Source: an uncultured Clostridia bacterium (GTDB lineage: Bacteria > Bacillota > Clostridia > Lachnospirales > Anaerotignaceae). Taken from it: a stretch of DNA of 64,000 nt. Positions 36,410 to 45,430 of this stretch are shown here, one piece after another (within the stretch, counting starts at the first letter, position 1; every line of letters starts with the position of its first letter). Location: NCBI GenBank assembly GCA_944383885.1, contig CALWRF010000013.1:26923-90922 (forward strand), read 5' to 3'. A program made the translations under genes and the position numbers. Under the pieces are notes generated by a model. The model saw only the letters and a program-made list of their open reading frames with translations, had not been told where the DNA came from and made no database searches.

Positions 36410-37363
36410 ATGGGAATTAAACCACGGAAAGTTATTATTATAGGCGCCGGACATGTAGGCAGCCATGTAGGTTCCAGTCTTATGATGATGAATGTTGTTG
36501 ACGAGCTTGTTTTTATTGATATTGACGAGAACAAAGCCCAAGCCCACGCTCTTGACCTTTATGACAGTGTAAGCTCGCTTAACGAAAATATTTCAGTTAA
36601 AGTAGGCGGATACGAAGAATGTGCCGATGCCGATGTAGTTGTCATTTCAGCAGGAACACAGCCTGTACCGGGCAAAAAGCGCCTTCAGATGTTTGACGAA
36701 ACAATGGAAATACTTCAGGATATTATACCAAAGCTTAAAAACAGCGGTTTTAACGGCATAGTAGTAAGTATCTCCAACCCGGCAGACATTATAGCCGACC
36801 ATTTAAGAAAGCGCTTAGGTCTTCCTGACAACCATGTATTCAGCACAGGCACATCACTTGACAGCTCACGTTTAAAAAGAGTCCTTTCCGAAAAAACAGG
36901 CTATAACAGAAACTCAATACAGGCTTACTGCATGGGAGAGCATGGTGATTCGTCTATGGTGCCGTTTTCGCATGTCTATTTCGGCGGAAAATCATACGAG
37001 GATATTTGCAGGGAAAACCCTGACACTATAGGCAGTATAAGCAAAGAAGAAATTATGGAAGAAGTACGCCAAGGCGGATTTAAGATAGTAGACGGCAAGT
37101 CATGCACAGAATTTGGAATAGGTCTTGCGGCATGTAAAATTATAAAAGCAATATTACGAGATGAAAAACGCGTTATGCCTGTTTCCGCCCTCTTAAAAGG
37201 TCAGTACGGACACACAGGCGTTTCTGCTGGAGTGCCTTGCGTTATAGGCAAAGACGGTATTGAGGAAATTATAGAAATTTCACTTACACAGGAAGAAAAA
37301 GCGCTTTTTGACCATTCCTGCGATGTAATAAGCCAATTTATAGCAAAAGCCGACAAATGGTGA
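36410..37363 (+). CDS. L-lactate dehydrogenase-family 2-hydroxyacid dehydrogenase
   Basis: The 317-residue protein has the LDH/MDH fold: NAD motif IIGAGHVGSHV (about 10-20), Asp38 for NAD specificity (FIDIDE), SNPADI, the Asp-Arg pair in TSLDSSRLKR (D151, R154) and the catalytic histidine in GEHGDSSMVPFS (H178). The mobile specificity loop reads AGTQPVPGKKR (81-91). In ordinary L-LDH the residue before K/x-P-G is Gln (Gln102 numbering); here that position appears to be Pro85 with Gln one place earlier. The enzyme may therefore prefer a bulkier 2-keto acid, for example a branched or aromatic one. This is inference from one loop. GGGGATG-type site precedes the ATG. Confidence 0.85.
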   Translation: MGIKPRKVIIIGAGHVGSHVGSSLMMMNVVDELVFIDIDENKAQAHALDLYDSVSSLNENISVKVGGYEECADADVVVISAGTQPVPGKKRLQMFDETMEILQDIIPKLKNSGFNGIVVSISNPADIIADHLRKRLGLPDNHVFSTGTSLDSSRLKRVLSEKTGYNRNSIQAYCMGEHGDSSMVPFSHVYFGGKSYEDICRENPDTIGSISKEEIMEEVRQGGFKIVDGKSCTEFGIGLAACKIIKAILRDEKRVMPVSALLKGQYGHTGVSAGVPCVIGKDGIEEIIEISLTQEEKALFDHSCDVISQFIAKADKW

Positions 37364-37389
37364 TGCTTTAAATTATTCAGAGCGTTTAA

Positions 37390-37485
37390 ATGGAAATTAA
37401 CTGCACATGCAAAAGCACAGACTGCAAGTATAACCAAAATAATCACAGCAAAGGCTTGCATGCCGTGCATTATGAAAAATATTAA
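37390..37485 (+). CDS. Possible small cysteine-containing ORF
   Basis: A 31-codon ORF follows the LDH-like gene. It begins MEINCTCKSTDCKYNQNN, a CxCx4C spacing reminiscent of tiny cysteine-rich zinc-binding proteins (DUF1540 style), and ends HAVHYEKY. The ribosome site is weak. It could be a fragment of a larger decayed gene. Confidence 0.3.
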   Translation: MEINCTCKSTDCKYNQNNHSKGLHAVHYEKY

Positions 37486-37603
37486 GCAAAGGCATGTTTA
37501 CAACTGTTATTTTAATCTTATAACAGATGGCAAAAGCCAAATCAAAGTCTACAGTATTAATGGCTTTGCGCGTTTGGCAGTTGAAAAAGAAAATATAAAG
37601 TAA
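37472..37603 (+). CDS. Possible small ORF overlapping the previous one
   Basis: A 43-codon ORF starts inside the end of the preceding small ORF in another frame and reads MKNIKQRHVYNCYFNLITDG, then SQIKVYSINGFARLAVEKEN. Its composition looks protein-like, but no ribosome site precedes it. The pair may be one frameshifted gene. Low confidence. Confidence 0.25.
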   Translation: MKNIKQRHVYNCYFNLITDGKSQIKVYSINGFARLAVEKENIK

Positions 37604-37605
37604 AA

Positions 37606-37641
37606 ATAAATCCCTGCTGTTAATAAAGGCAGGGATTTTTA
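37606..37641. terminator. Bidirectional terminator
   Basis: AAATCCCTGC and GCAGGGATTT form a 10-bp stem with an 11-nt loop and T-rich tails; it lies between the rightward LDH unit and the leftward GNAT gene. Confidence 0.9.
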
Positions 37642-37655
37642 TTTTTTAGTTTTTA

Positions 37656-38186
37656 TTATTTAATTTCAAACTCCTTTGGATATTCCACAACTCCCTTTAC
37701 ACCTTCCAGAGAGCCTTTTTCAAGCTCCAAACACATAAAATTTTCCGGTTGGCACTCAAAAGGCGGAAATATGCCGTAATCAGAAGCCTGTTTATAGCCG
37801 AATTTGGGATAATACTTTTTATGCCCTACAACAAAACTGGCGCCATAACCAAGCCTTTTTGCCTCTTTATGTCCAATTTTAATAAGCATGCTGCCTACGC
37901 CCATTTGCTGATAGTTTGGCAAAACAGCAACCGGCGCAAGGGCAAGGGCTTTTGTATTTCCTATTTTTATTTCAGAAAAAAGTATATACCCCACAACATC
38001 GCCTTTGTAGCTGGCTGCAAGAGAAAGCTCTGGTATAAAGTTTGCGCTTTTTCTAATTCGTTCAACCAAAAACTGCTCTTTATGGTCTGAAAATGTTATT
38101 GGCTTAAATGCCTTTTCTATTACCTTAGATATTTCTTCATAGTCCCGTTCTTCCTCACGGCGTATTATGCAGTTAAGCACGCCCAT
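37656..38186 (-). CDS. GNAT-family N-acetyltransferase (YhbS-like)
   Basis: The 176-residue protein (ATG 38186 with AAAGGCGG 7 nt upstream) has IRREEERDYEEISKVIEKAF, VVGYILFSEI and the acetyl-CoA motif VLPNYQQMGVGSMLIKIGHKEA, followed by VVGHKKYYPKFGYK, the YhbS-like pattern. Its target is unknown. It lies downstream of ilvD but is separated by a terminator. Confidence 0.88.
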   Translation of the reverse strand: MGVLNCIIRREEERDYEEISKVIEKAFKPITFSDHKEQFLVERIRKSANFIPELSLAASYKGDVVGYILFSEIKIGNTKALALAPVAVLPNYQQMGVGSMLIKIGHKEAKRLGYGASFVVGHKKYYPKFGYKQASDYGIFPPFECQPENFMCLELEKGSLEGVKGVVEYPKEFEIK

Positions 38187-38278
38187 TTTATTACCGCCTT
38201 TCACATAAATTTAATAACTCTCAAATTTTATTGTTTGCCTTAATTGTAATGTAATAAAAACAATAATGCAGCAAAAAT

Positions 38279-38308
38279 AACGGGCTTACATAAGTAAGCC
38301 CGCTTTAT
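38279..38308 (-). terminator. ilvD terminator
   Basis: CGGGCTTAC and GTAAGCCCG arms with a 4-nt loop, followed by TTATTTTT on the minus strand. Confidence 0.88.
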
Positions 38309-38321
38309 ATTTTAATCTGAA

Positions 38322-39986
38322 TTATCTTTTAAATACCGCGCCTGACATAGCAGATGAAACCATCTTAGAATATCTGTCAAGATAGCTGCCTGGTTTAACA
38401 GGTGGTTTATGAGGCTCCCAGCCTATTTTTCTCTTTTCGATTTCTTCCTCAGGCACATTAAGTGTAACAACGCCTGCCTCAATATCGATTGAAATGCTGT
38501 CGCCGTCTTTTACAAATGCAATAAGTCCGCCTTCAGCTGCTTCCGGAGAAACGTGACCGATAGCTGCGCCTCTTGTAGCACCTGAGAAACGTCCGTCTGT
38601 AATAAGGGCAACAGATGAACCAAGACCCATACCTATAATAGCTGATGTAGGTGTAAGCATCTCTCTCATGCCAGGACCGCCTTTAGGTCCTTCATAACGG
38701 ATAACTACTACATCGCCAGGTTTAATTTCGCCGTTATATATAGCCTTAACAGCAGGTTCTTCCTGGTCAAATACCCTTGCAGGACCTGTATGTTTGAGCA
38801 TTTCAGGCACAACGCCGGCTTTTTTACAAACAGCGCCTTCTGTCGCAAGATTTCCGTAAAGTATTTTAAGACCGCCTGTAAGGCTGTAAGCTGTTTCTTT
38901 GCTGCGGATAACGTCTTCGTCTTTAACAACATGACCAGCAATGTTTTCATAAACAGTCTTGCCTGTAACTGTAAGGTTGTCCTCAATAAGACCATACTCT
39001 TTAAGCCTTTCCATAAGGGCTGTAACACCGCCTGCGTTATCAAAGTCAGCAGGGTAATGAGGACCTGATGGTTTAAGTTTTACAAGGTGCGGTGTAATAG
39101 CCGCTATTCTTTCTACTTCATCAAAGCTGAAAGGAATGTCAGCCTCGTTGCAGATAGCAGCAAGATGAAGCATTGTATTTGATGAACCGCCGATTGCCAT
39201 GTCAACAACAAGCGCGTTATGAACAGCTTTTTCGTTAAGTATCTGTTTAGCTGTAATGCCCTTCTTCCAAAGCTCCATAATCTGCATGCCTGTCCTCTTA
39301 GCAACAGCAAGCTTCATGCCGCTCATTGCAGGAAGAGTAGCGCCAGGAAGGCAGAGTCCGAGAGCCTCTGTAAGGAAGTTCATTGAGTTGGCTGTACCAA
39401 GAAGGTTGCAGGCGCCGCAGCCAGGAAGCGCTCTGTGCTCAAGTTCATTAAGCCATTCATGAGATTTAATACCTCTCTGAACAAGACCTGAAGCCTCCAT
39501 AAGGTCTGTGTAGCCTACTTTTTCGCCGTCCATGCAGCCGGTTGCCATAACGCCGCCTGAACAGATAATTGTAGGTACGTCAAGCCTTGCAGCGGCAATA
39601 ATCATACCAGGTGTAATTTTATCGCAGTCAGGAATCATTACCATAGCGTCGAAGCTGTGACCGTTCATCATACACTCAACTGAGTCCGCAATAAGCTCAC
39701 GGCTTGCAAGAGGGTAATGCATACCGTAGTTGCCCTGCGCAATACCATCGCATATACCGATTGTAGGGAACTCAATAGGAGTACCGCCTGCTGCAATAAT
39801 ACCGTCTTTTACAGCTCTTGCTATTATGTCAAGATGTTTGTGACCAGGCATTGTTTCGTTCTGGGCGTTAACAACACCTATAATTGGTTTTTCAAGGTCC
39901 TCATCAAGAAGCCCCATTGAATAGTAAAGCGCTCTGTGGGTAGCTCTTTCAAGACCTTTTGTTGTAATATCACTTTTTTTTGCCAT
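38322..39986 (-). CDS. ilvD: Dihydroxy-acid dehydratase IlvD
   Basis: IlvD dehydrates dihydroxy acids to the keto acids that precede valine, leucine and isoleucine. From ATG 39986 the protein is 554 residues, the usual Firmicutes length. It has [12 protein letters not shown], the iron-sulfur cysteine regions [12 protein letters not shown] and [27 protein letters not shown], and the C-terminal [14 protein letters not shown] and [22 protein letters not shown] chose the ATG preceded by AGGGGG, giving [11 protein letters not shown]; an ATG 63 nt upstream adds unrelated residues. No other ilv or leu genes are near. Confidence 0.97.
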   Translation of the reverse strand: MAKKSDITTKGLERATHRALYYSMGLLDEDLEKPIIGVVNAQNETMPGHKHLDIIARAVKDGIIAAGGTPIEFPTIGICDGIAQGNYGMHYPLASRELIADSVECMMNGHSFDAMVMIPDCDKITPGMIIAAARLDVPTIICSGGVMATGCMDGEKVGYTDLMEASGLVQRGIKSHEWLNELEHRALPGCGACNLLGTANSMNFLTEALGLCLPGATLPAMSGMKLAVAKRTGMQIMELWKKGITAKQILNEKAVHNALVVDMAIGGSSNTMLHLAAICNEADIPFSFDEVERIAAITPHLVKLKPSGPHYPADFDNAGGVTALMERLKEYGLIEDNLTVTGKTVYENIAGHVVKDEDVIRSKETAYSLTGGLKILYGNLATEGAVCKKAGVVPEMLKHTGPARVFDQEEPAVKAIYNGEIKPGDVVVIRYEGPKGGPGMREMLTPTSAIIGMGLGSSVALITDGRFSGATRGAAIGHVSPEAAEGGLIAFVKDGDSISIDIEAGVVTLNVPEEEIEKRKIGWEPHKPPVKPGSYLDRYSKMVSSAMSGAVFKR

Positions 39987-40039
39987 TTGTTTATTTTCCC
40001 CCTTTAATTTCCATAAATTAAAGCACAATTTACTAATAA

Positions 40040-40068
40040 ATTGTACCATATAGGCATGTCTTTTACAA
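40040..40068 (-). promoter_or_regulatory. ilvD promoter
   Basis: On the minus strand, TTGTAA (40063-40068) and TACAAT (40040-40045) are 17 bp apart, 53 bp upstream of the ilvD ATG. The leader is too short for a T-box, which often controls ilv genes. Confidence 0.6.
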
Positions 40069-40322
40069 GAGAAATGATTGAGTATGTTAATTATTTCTCA
40101 TTTATGCCGAATGAGCAGACAATTGCAAATATTTATAAGTTTTAGTATAATCAGTACAAAATTTAATAATTTACTCTAATATATTAAAATAGTAATGTTT
40201 TTATTATAATCTTTTAACTATATATGTTAAATATTTGTCATATAAAACGCAAAACCATTCCACAGCTTTTACTTAATAATTATATGCCCTAAATCAGTTT
40301 TAAAAATCAAAGGAAGTGTATT

Positions 40323-42002
40323 ATGATACTTAAATTTTCAGAAATATATAAAAAACCTTATATAAAGGAGATTGTAGACGACATACCCATTAAACCGGTG
40401 TTTAATGAAATTGAAATACGTTCTTTTTACATTAAAATGCGCGACGGTGTTAATCTTTTGTGCCACGGAGCTTTTCCCGTCGGTGCTCAAAGCCTGCCCG
40501 TTATACTTATGCGTACTCCTTACGGACCTCAAAGCCTCAGGTTTTTTCATGAAATGGCTTTTTACGGCTATATATGCATAGCCCAGAACTGCCGCGGTTG
40601 TTTTGGCAGCCAAGGCGAGTGGTTTCCGGCTAAAAATGAGCGCGGCGACGGAACAGACACAGTAAATTATATTAAATGCCAGCCATACTGCAACGGAAAC
40701 ATTGCCATGACAGGCACATCGTACCTTACAATGTGCCAGTATATAATTTGCGATTTGCTGCCGCCGGAAGTTAAAACACTTAATTTTGAAGTTTACAGCC
40801 CTTACCGTCATGATTTGCTTTACACAAACGGCATGTTCCATATAGAAGCCTACTCCGGCTGGACAGCATATAACTCAGGCATAAAAAACATGAATATTTC
40901 AGCCGATGAGGCTTATTATAAAATGATTAACTATTCGCCCCAAATGTACGCCGACGAAGCTGTTTTGGGCAAAAAGCTTGACTGGTACAGGCAGTGGCTT
41001 TTAGGCGAAGATAAAGACAATGAACTTTATAAAAACGGAGCCTACGGCATACTTAAAGACATACCCGAAAACATTAAAGTGCCAATACTTGCCCATGCCG
41101 GCTGGTACGACCCCCACTTTGGCGGAATGCTTAAATCATGGGAAAAAATGCCGGAAGAAATAAAAAGCAAAAGCTATATGGTAATAACTCCAACTAACCA
41201 CAAACAGGGTCTGTGTTCAGATTTAGACGAAAAAAACGCCTTTGAGCCTGTAGGCAGAAGATTTATACGCTCAAAGCTAAACTGGTTTAACCGCCACTTA
41301 AAGGGACAGGATTATTTCCAGCCAGTATATGAAGGTTCAATAAACGCCTATGTTTACGGCTTAAATGATTACCGTATATTTAAAAGCTTCAAAGAAAAAG
41401 GCGCCCGGAGGCTGTATATAAATACTTCAGATAAAACATTAAGCCAGACTGAAAAAGAACCTATGCCATTAAAATATAAATACGACCCTAAAAACCCTGC
41501 CCCGAGCTGCGGAAGTGAAGTTATAATGATAGATTATATGTACCACAAACATAAAACCACAGCAGAAGGGAGAAGACGTATTCCAAAACCGGGATACAGA
41601 AGCGATGTTTTATCTTTTGTATCCGAGCCTTTTAAAGAAGATGTATTAATCGAAAACCCTGTTTCGGTACAAATATGCGTCAGCTCCTCAGCGCCGGATA
41701 CATGTTTTTATGCAAGGCTCTCTACTGTTGAAAAAAACGGAGAAGCATATTATTTAAGGAGCGGCATTACAACACTTAAACAATATTTGGGAGTATACAA
41801 GGCAAATGAGAAAGTTAAAATTACTATAAACTTTAATACTGTTGCGGCATTAATAAAAAGCGGCACAATGTTAAGACTGGATATAACAAGCTCTGATTTC
41901 CCGTCTTTTAACGCTCATCCAAATACGCTTAATTTATGGTCTGTGGAGGAGCACCCTGTTACGGCTGTGCAAACTGTTTACGGCGGCAGTATTACATTTT
42001 AA
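40323..42002 (+). CDS. CocE/NonD-family hydrolase
   Basis: The 559-residue protein belongs to the CocE/NonD and X-Pro dipeptidyl-peptidase S15 family. It has MRTPYGPQSLRFF, AQNCRGCFGSQGEW, the nucleophile elbow MTGTSYLTMCQY (Ser near 141), the aspartate region HAGWYDPHFGGML and the histidine region VITPTNHKQG. The C-terminal third is the beta-sandwich domain common to the family (LRLDITSSDFPSFNAHPNT). No signal peptide is seen, so it probably works in the cytoplasm on esters or N-terminal dipeptides. Its substrate is unknown. AAAGGAAG precedes the ATG. Confidence 0.85.
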   Translation: MILKFSEIYKKPYIKEIVDDIPIKPVFNEIEIRSFYIKMRDGVNLLCHGAFPVGAQSLPVILMRTPYGPQSLRFFHEMAFYGYICIAQNCRGCFGSQGEWFPAKNERGDGTDTVNYIKCQPYCNGNIAMTGTSYLTMCQYIICDLLPPEVKTLNFEVYSPYRHDLLYTNGMFHIEAYSGWTAYNSGIKNMNISADEAYYKMINYSPQMYADEAVLGKKLDWYRQWLLGEDKDNELYKNGAYGILKDIPENIKVPILAHAGWYDPHFGGMLKSWEKMPEEIKSKSYMVITPTNHKQGLCSDLDEKNAFEPVGRRFIRSKLNWFNRHLKGQDYFQPVYEGSINAYVYGLNDYRIFKSFKEKGARRLYINTSDKTLSQTEKEPMPLKYKYDPKNPAPSCGSEVIMIDYMYHKHKTTAEGRRRIPKPGYRSDVLSFVSEPFKEDVLIENPVSVQICVSSSAPDTCFYARLSTVEKNGEAYYLRSGITTLKQYLGVYKANEKVKITINFNTVAALIKSGTMLRLDITSSDFPSFNAHPNTLNLWSVEEHPVTAVQTVYGGSITF

Positions 42003-42041
42003 AAACGGATATAGGCGCTCCTGCCTATATCCGCTTTTATT
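42003..42041. terminator. Bidirectional terminator
   Basis: AACGGATATAGGC and GCCTATATCCGCTT form a 12-bp stem with a small loop between the converging CocE-like and nitroreductase genes. Confidence 0.88.
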
Positions 42042-42706
42042 TACTGCCAGTTAAAATTTTCTTCTCCGGCGCCTATGGTAAAATTATATTTAACAATACC
42101 CAAATCCACTTTGGAATAAAAACCGCCTGTCGCAACAGCCCTTACATTATTACCGTTTAAATAAAACTTAAACCTTTGCTGGTTTACGGCAGTCGGCGCC
42201 AAAAGGGCTGCGTTTATGCCTTCTTTAAACCATTTCGGCGGTTTTTCGTTTAAAACGCACACCTTATCCGGCGTTTTGCTTTTGTGCATCTCACCATGGT
42301 TTTCACCATAGCCCACAGCTATTACGCATACAATTTTGTTTCCGTCTTTTACATAATTTTTAGCGACGCTTTTTTTAAACGTAAGCCCTACCCAGCATGT
42401 ATCAAGACCAAGCTGTGTTGCTTTAAGCACTATCCTTTCGCCGTACCAGCCGGCTTTTTCGTCTAAGTCCTCAGTTTTCGGACCTGAAAGTATAATGTAG
42501 TTTTTTACATTCTTAAAAACTCCATATCCCGGCAGGAATGAACTGAACGCCTTTGGTTCATCTTTAATAAGGCGTATGCTTAAACCGCTTTCATGCACAC
42601 AGGCTTTTATTTCGTCTAAAAGATGTTTCAGTGTTTCGCCTTTTATAGGCTTATCTGTATATTTTCTTACGGAATGCCTTAATTTAACAGCTTCTTTTGT
42701 ATCCAT
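42041..42706 (-). CDS. Nitroreductase-family protein
   Basis: The 221-residue protein starts MDTKEAVKLRHSVRKYTDKPI, the FMN-binding start of nitroreductases, and has WVGLTFKKSVA and VIAVGYGENHGEMHKSKTP, typical of the subgroup with two tandem half-domains (TM1586-like). A region LLAPTAVNQQRFKFYL matches the second flavin-contact motif. Substrates may be quinones or nitro compounds. AAGGGGTG precedes the ATG. Confidence 0.88.
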   Translation of the reverse strand: MDTKEAVKLRHSVRKYTDKPIKGETLKHLLDEIKACVHESGLSIRLIKDEPKAFSSFLPGYGVFKNVKNYIILSGPKTEDLDEKAGWYGERIVLKATQLGLDTCWVGLTFKKSVAKNYVKDGNKIVCVIAVGYGENHGEMHKSKTPDKVCVLNEKPPKWFKEGINAALLAPTAVNQQRFKFYLNGNNVRAVATGGFYSKVDLGIVKYNFTIGAGEENFNWQ

Positions 42707-42925
42707 GACAACACCCCTTTATATTTAATATATTTACTTATGTTTCATTAAATTATACCATAAATACGGCTGTTTTTTATATGTGTATATTATATTTGCG
42801 TCTTAAATACTTTGAACTTAGCCATTGCATAAAATAAATTCATATATTATTATCTATTTATAGCCAATAAAATTATTAAAGTTTGCTTAAATCAGCTTTT
42901 ATGCTGTTTTTCACGGAGAGATAGT

Positions 42926-43690
42926 ATGGACTTAAATGAAAAAAAGCTCCTTAATTTTGTAGTTAATTTAGGAACGCTTATGATTAAAAACGGCGCCGAG
43001 ATACAGCGGACAGAACAGACCATTATGCGTATAGCCGCTTCAGACAGCATACACAGCGCCGAAGTTTTTGCCGTACCCACAAGTGTTATGGTAACGCTCC
43101 ACAACAATAAAGGCGGTACTTTTTCTGAATTAAAACGTGCTTACGGCCGCAGGATAAATCTTGAAAAAGTTATTGCCTGCGACAGGCTCGCCGCTGACTA
43201 TATAGAAAAAAATAAAACACTGGATGAATGCTTAAACGCCCTTGAGGATATAGACTCCCTTACGGATTTCAAAGTGCATGTCAGGATAGCCGCCTACAGC
43301 CTTATATGCCTTTCTTTTACAATGCTTTTCAGGGGAACTGTAGCAGATGGTTTTGTTGCCCTTTTAGCCGGAATATTTCAGGGCATAGTTATGGAAATAC
43401 TGGGCAGGTACGACATATCAGTATTTTTAAGCAATGCCGCCGGAAGCGCAGTTGTGGCTTTTACAGCGTATATATTTTATATTATAGGCATAGCGGACAG
43501 CTACAACAGTGTAATTTTAGGCTCTCTTATGCCCCTTGTGCCCGGCTTTGCCGCAACAAACGCCGTAAGGGACCTGCTTTACGGAGATTATGTAGCAGGA
43601 AACGCTAAGCTTACTGAGGCGCTTGTTACATCTGTAGGCATAGCAACAGGCGTTATAACAACGCTGTGGCTTTTTAGCTGCATAATATGA
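42926..43690 (+). CDS. Threonine/serine exporter, large half (ThrE N-type)
   Basis: The 254-residue protein matches the ThrE/DUF1212 family: a soluble N-terminal region (KNGAEIQRTEQTIMRIA, HSAEVFAVPTSVMVTL) and five hydrophobic segments from about residue 118. In Firmicutes the ThrE transporter is split into two genes, as here, and is proposed to export threonine or serine. GGAGAG precedes the ATG. The small half follows after 9 bp. Confidence 0.9.
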   Translation: MDLNEKKLLNFVVNLGTLMIKNGAEIQRTEQTIMRIAASDSIHSAEVFAVPTSVMVTLHNNKGGTFSELKRAYGRRINLEKVIACDRLAADYIEKNKTLDECLNALEDIDSLTDFKVHVRIAAYSLICLSFTMLFRGTVADGFVALLAGIFQGIVMEILGRYDISVFLSNAAGSAVVAFTAYIFYIIGIADSYNSVILGSLMPLVPGFAATNAVRDLLYGDYVAGNAKLTEALVTSVGIATGVITTLWLFSCII

Positions 43691-43699
43691 GGTGTTAAA

Positions 43700-44164
43700 A
43701 TGATACTCGATAATATATTTACTGATTTTATATTTGCTGGCATTTCGTCGCTTTCTTTTGCCATACTGTTTAATGCTCCGCGGGAAAAAATACCTCACTG
43801 CACTGTGTGCGGCGGCATTTCGTGGGTAATTTATATATGGCTATACCACGCAACAGGCTTTGAGTCTTTGGGTGTTTTTGCGGCAGCGCTTTTTGTGGCA
43901 GCTTTTTCAAGAGTATGCTCCCACAAGTTTGACATGCCTTTTACGCTCTTTTTTGTGCCGTCTGTTATACCTCTTGTACCCGGCTCACAAATGTATAACA
44001 TTATGAAAGGAATACTTCAAAACGATATGTATTACGCTTTTTTACAGGCGGTTAAAGCGCTTAAATTCGCCGGTCTTATAATGGCTTCATTTATTATAGT
44101 TTTTCTCCTGCCGCCGGCGTTCTTTTTCTTTAAACACAGCCGCAGCAACGATTCTTATAAATAA
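43700..44164 (+). CDS. Threonine/serine exporter, small half (ThrE_2 type)
   Basis: The 154-residue membrane protein has four hydrophobic segments and motifs SLSFAILFNAPREKIPHC, FSRVCSHKFDMPFTLFFVPSVIPLVPG, as in the DUF3815/ThrE_2 family. It would pair with the preceding protein to form the transporter. GAGGTG overlaps the end of the upstream gene. It ends at a strong terminator. Confidence 0.9.
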   Translation: MILDNIFTDFIFAGISSLSFAILFNAPREKIPHCTVCGGISWVIYIWLYHATGFESLGVFAAALFVAAFSRVCSHKFDMPFTLFFVPSVIPLVPGSQMYNIMKGILQNDMYYAFLQAVKALKFAGLIMASFIIVFLLPPAFFFFKHSRSNDSYK

Positions 44165-44177
44165 AACAGGCAGACAT

Positions 44178-44212
44178 AAAAACCGCTTCTGATTATAAAA
44201 GCGGTTTTTTAT
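44178..44212 (+). terminator. Terminator of the thrE pair
   Basis: AAAAACCGCTT and AAGCGGTTTTT pair around a 10-nt loop, with a T-run. The left part overlaps the 3' end of a leftward small ORF. Confidence 0.88.
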
Positions 44213-44405
44213 TTGCAGATATTTTTAATATTTTTCCGGAAAAAATCCTGTCTGTTTTTTCATCTGTTTTTTCATCAGCCAGACTTCCTGCATCAGCCCT
44301 ATTATAAAGCATATAAGCCCCCGCAGCTGTCTTCATTAAAATATTATTTAAGGCGCCTATTTTTACAGACGCTGCCGCCCATGCGGATTTGGCTTCTATG
44401 TTCAT
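44193..44405 (-). CDS. Small protein of unknown function
   Basis: This 70-codon ORF reads MNIEAKSAWAAASVKIGALN and continues as a helical, alanine-rich then Asp/Glu/Lys-rich peptide ending ISANKKPLL. I do not recognise the family. It has its own upstream promoter, and its ATG overlaps the stop of an 11-codon ORF (ATGA) that has a good GGTGAAGG site, so translation is probably coupled. Codon choice resembles neighbouring genes. The end runs into the thrE terminator hairpin. Confidence 0.45.
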   Translation of the reverse strand: MNIEAKSAWAAASVKIGALNNILMKTAAGAYMLYNRADAGSLADEKTDEKTDRIFSGKILKISANKKPLL

Positions 44406-44437
44406 AAGGACAATTTTTTGCAGCTCATTTTATTCAT
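44402..44437 (-). CDS. Short leader ORF upstream of the small protein
   Basis: An 11-residue ORF (MNKMSCKKLSL) has GGTGAAGG at good distance and ends overlapping the next ATG. It may be a coupling leader, or the true N-terminus if a -1 frameshift occurs. Confidence 0.35.
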   Translation of the reverse strand: MNKMSCKKLSL

Positions 44438-44503
44438 TTCCTTCACCTATTTTTAAAACAAAAACAGTAAAATAGCAGACAATTTGCGGACATTATTTAA
44501 AAA

Positions 44504-44532
44504 CTTATACGGTGCTGTCTGTTAAATATCAA
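44504..44532 (-). promoter_or_regulatory. Promoter for the small-ORF unit
   Basis: On the minus strand, TTGATA (44527-44532) and TATAAG (44504-44509) have a 17-bp spacer, 67 bp upstream of the leader ORF. Confidence 0.55.
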
Positions 44533-44637
44533 CACTGCTTATAATTTAATTACAAAACCATAGCTGCATAACTTATACAATAAAGGCATATTAATGTTAA
44601 CATAGTCATTATAGGTTTTGCGCCATAATCGAATATT

Positions 44638-45153
44638 TTATTTAATGCTTTTATAAATTTTATTTACTATAAAGTATGAGGCGTATGATGCGCAAACTCC
44701 CAATACAGCTCCTGCCATAACATCTGTAGGGAAATGCACGAAAAGATAAAGCCTTGAAAAACCTATTAAAAAAGCAAGTACAACTGCCGCCGCACCGGCT
44801 TTTTTATAATACAGGAATATGCTTACCGCTGCCGCAAATGACGCAAATGTATGACCTGACGGGAAAGAATAATCTTTCGGCACAGCTATAAGCATGTTTA
44901 CCGTTTCATCTATCCAGCATGGTCTTGGGCGCGCTACAATATTTTTAAGCAGTATATTTCCTGCTATAAGAGAAAATAACAGGGCAATAAGGACTGTTAA
45001 GCCGCACTTTCTTGTTTTTTTGAACAAAAGCAGTATAACGCCTATAAGTATCCAGAATATGCCTTTTGTGCCCATGTGTGTTATTAAAACCATTATTTTA
45101 TCCAAAGCTTCAAAATGAAACTCATTAATAAAATAAAGAATCTGAAAATCCAT
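44638..45153 (-). CDS. PAP2-family membrane phosphatase
   Basis: The 171-residue protein has the three phosphatase signature parts: KNIVARPRP (motif 1), YSFPSGHTFAS (motif 2) and SRLYLFVHFPTDVMAG (motif 3, catalytic His and Asp), within about five membrane segments. It could dephosphorylate undecaprenyl pyrophosphate or phosphatidate-type lipids at the outer face. GGAGG lies upstream of the ATG. It is the only gene of its transcript. Confidence 0.93.
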   Translation of the reverse strand: MDFQILYFINEFHFEALDKIMVLITHMGTKGIFWILIGVILLLFKKTRKCGLTVLIALLFSLIAGNILLKNIVARPRPCWIDETVNMLIAVPKDYSFPSGHTFASFAAAVSIFLYYKKAGAAAVVLAFLIGFSRLYLFVHFPTDVMAGAVLGVCASYASYFIVNKIYKSIK

Positions 45154-45296
45154 TTAAAACCTCCGTTTAAGCTGTTTTTAAATGAGATTACCATTTAACA
45201 GATATAAAATCAACTTAATTCTTACATTATTTTACAAAAACCTTATTCCTTTTAAATTGATTATAACCTTCCGCAAAAAATAAATGCGCAAAAAAA

Positions 45297-45334
45297 TAAA
45301 TCCCTTGAACATTATAATTCAAGGGATTTATAAA
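45297..45334. terminator. Terminator downstream of dctP copy 1
   Basis: AAATCCCTTGAA and TTCAAGGGATTT are perfectly complementary with an 8-nt loop; A-run on the left and T-rich context on the complementary strand. Confidence 0.9.
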
Positions 45335-45336
45335 AT

Positions 45337-45413
45337 AGGGTAATTATTAATTAAGGGTAAATTATTAATTTTAAGGGTTTTAAATGTTTTTAAGGGTAAA
45401 AATTATTTAAGGG
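45337..45413. repeat. Repeated TTAAGGGT motif after dctP copy 1
   Basis: AGGG cores at about 45337, 45354, 45374, 45393 and 45410, mostly within TTAAGGGT, are spaced 17-20 bp. They lie between the dctP stop and its terminator. Confidence 0.7.
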
Positions 45414-45430
45414 TTTTATGTTTAATAAGC

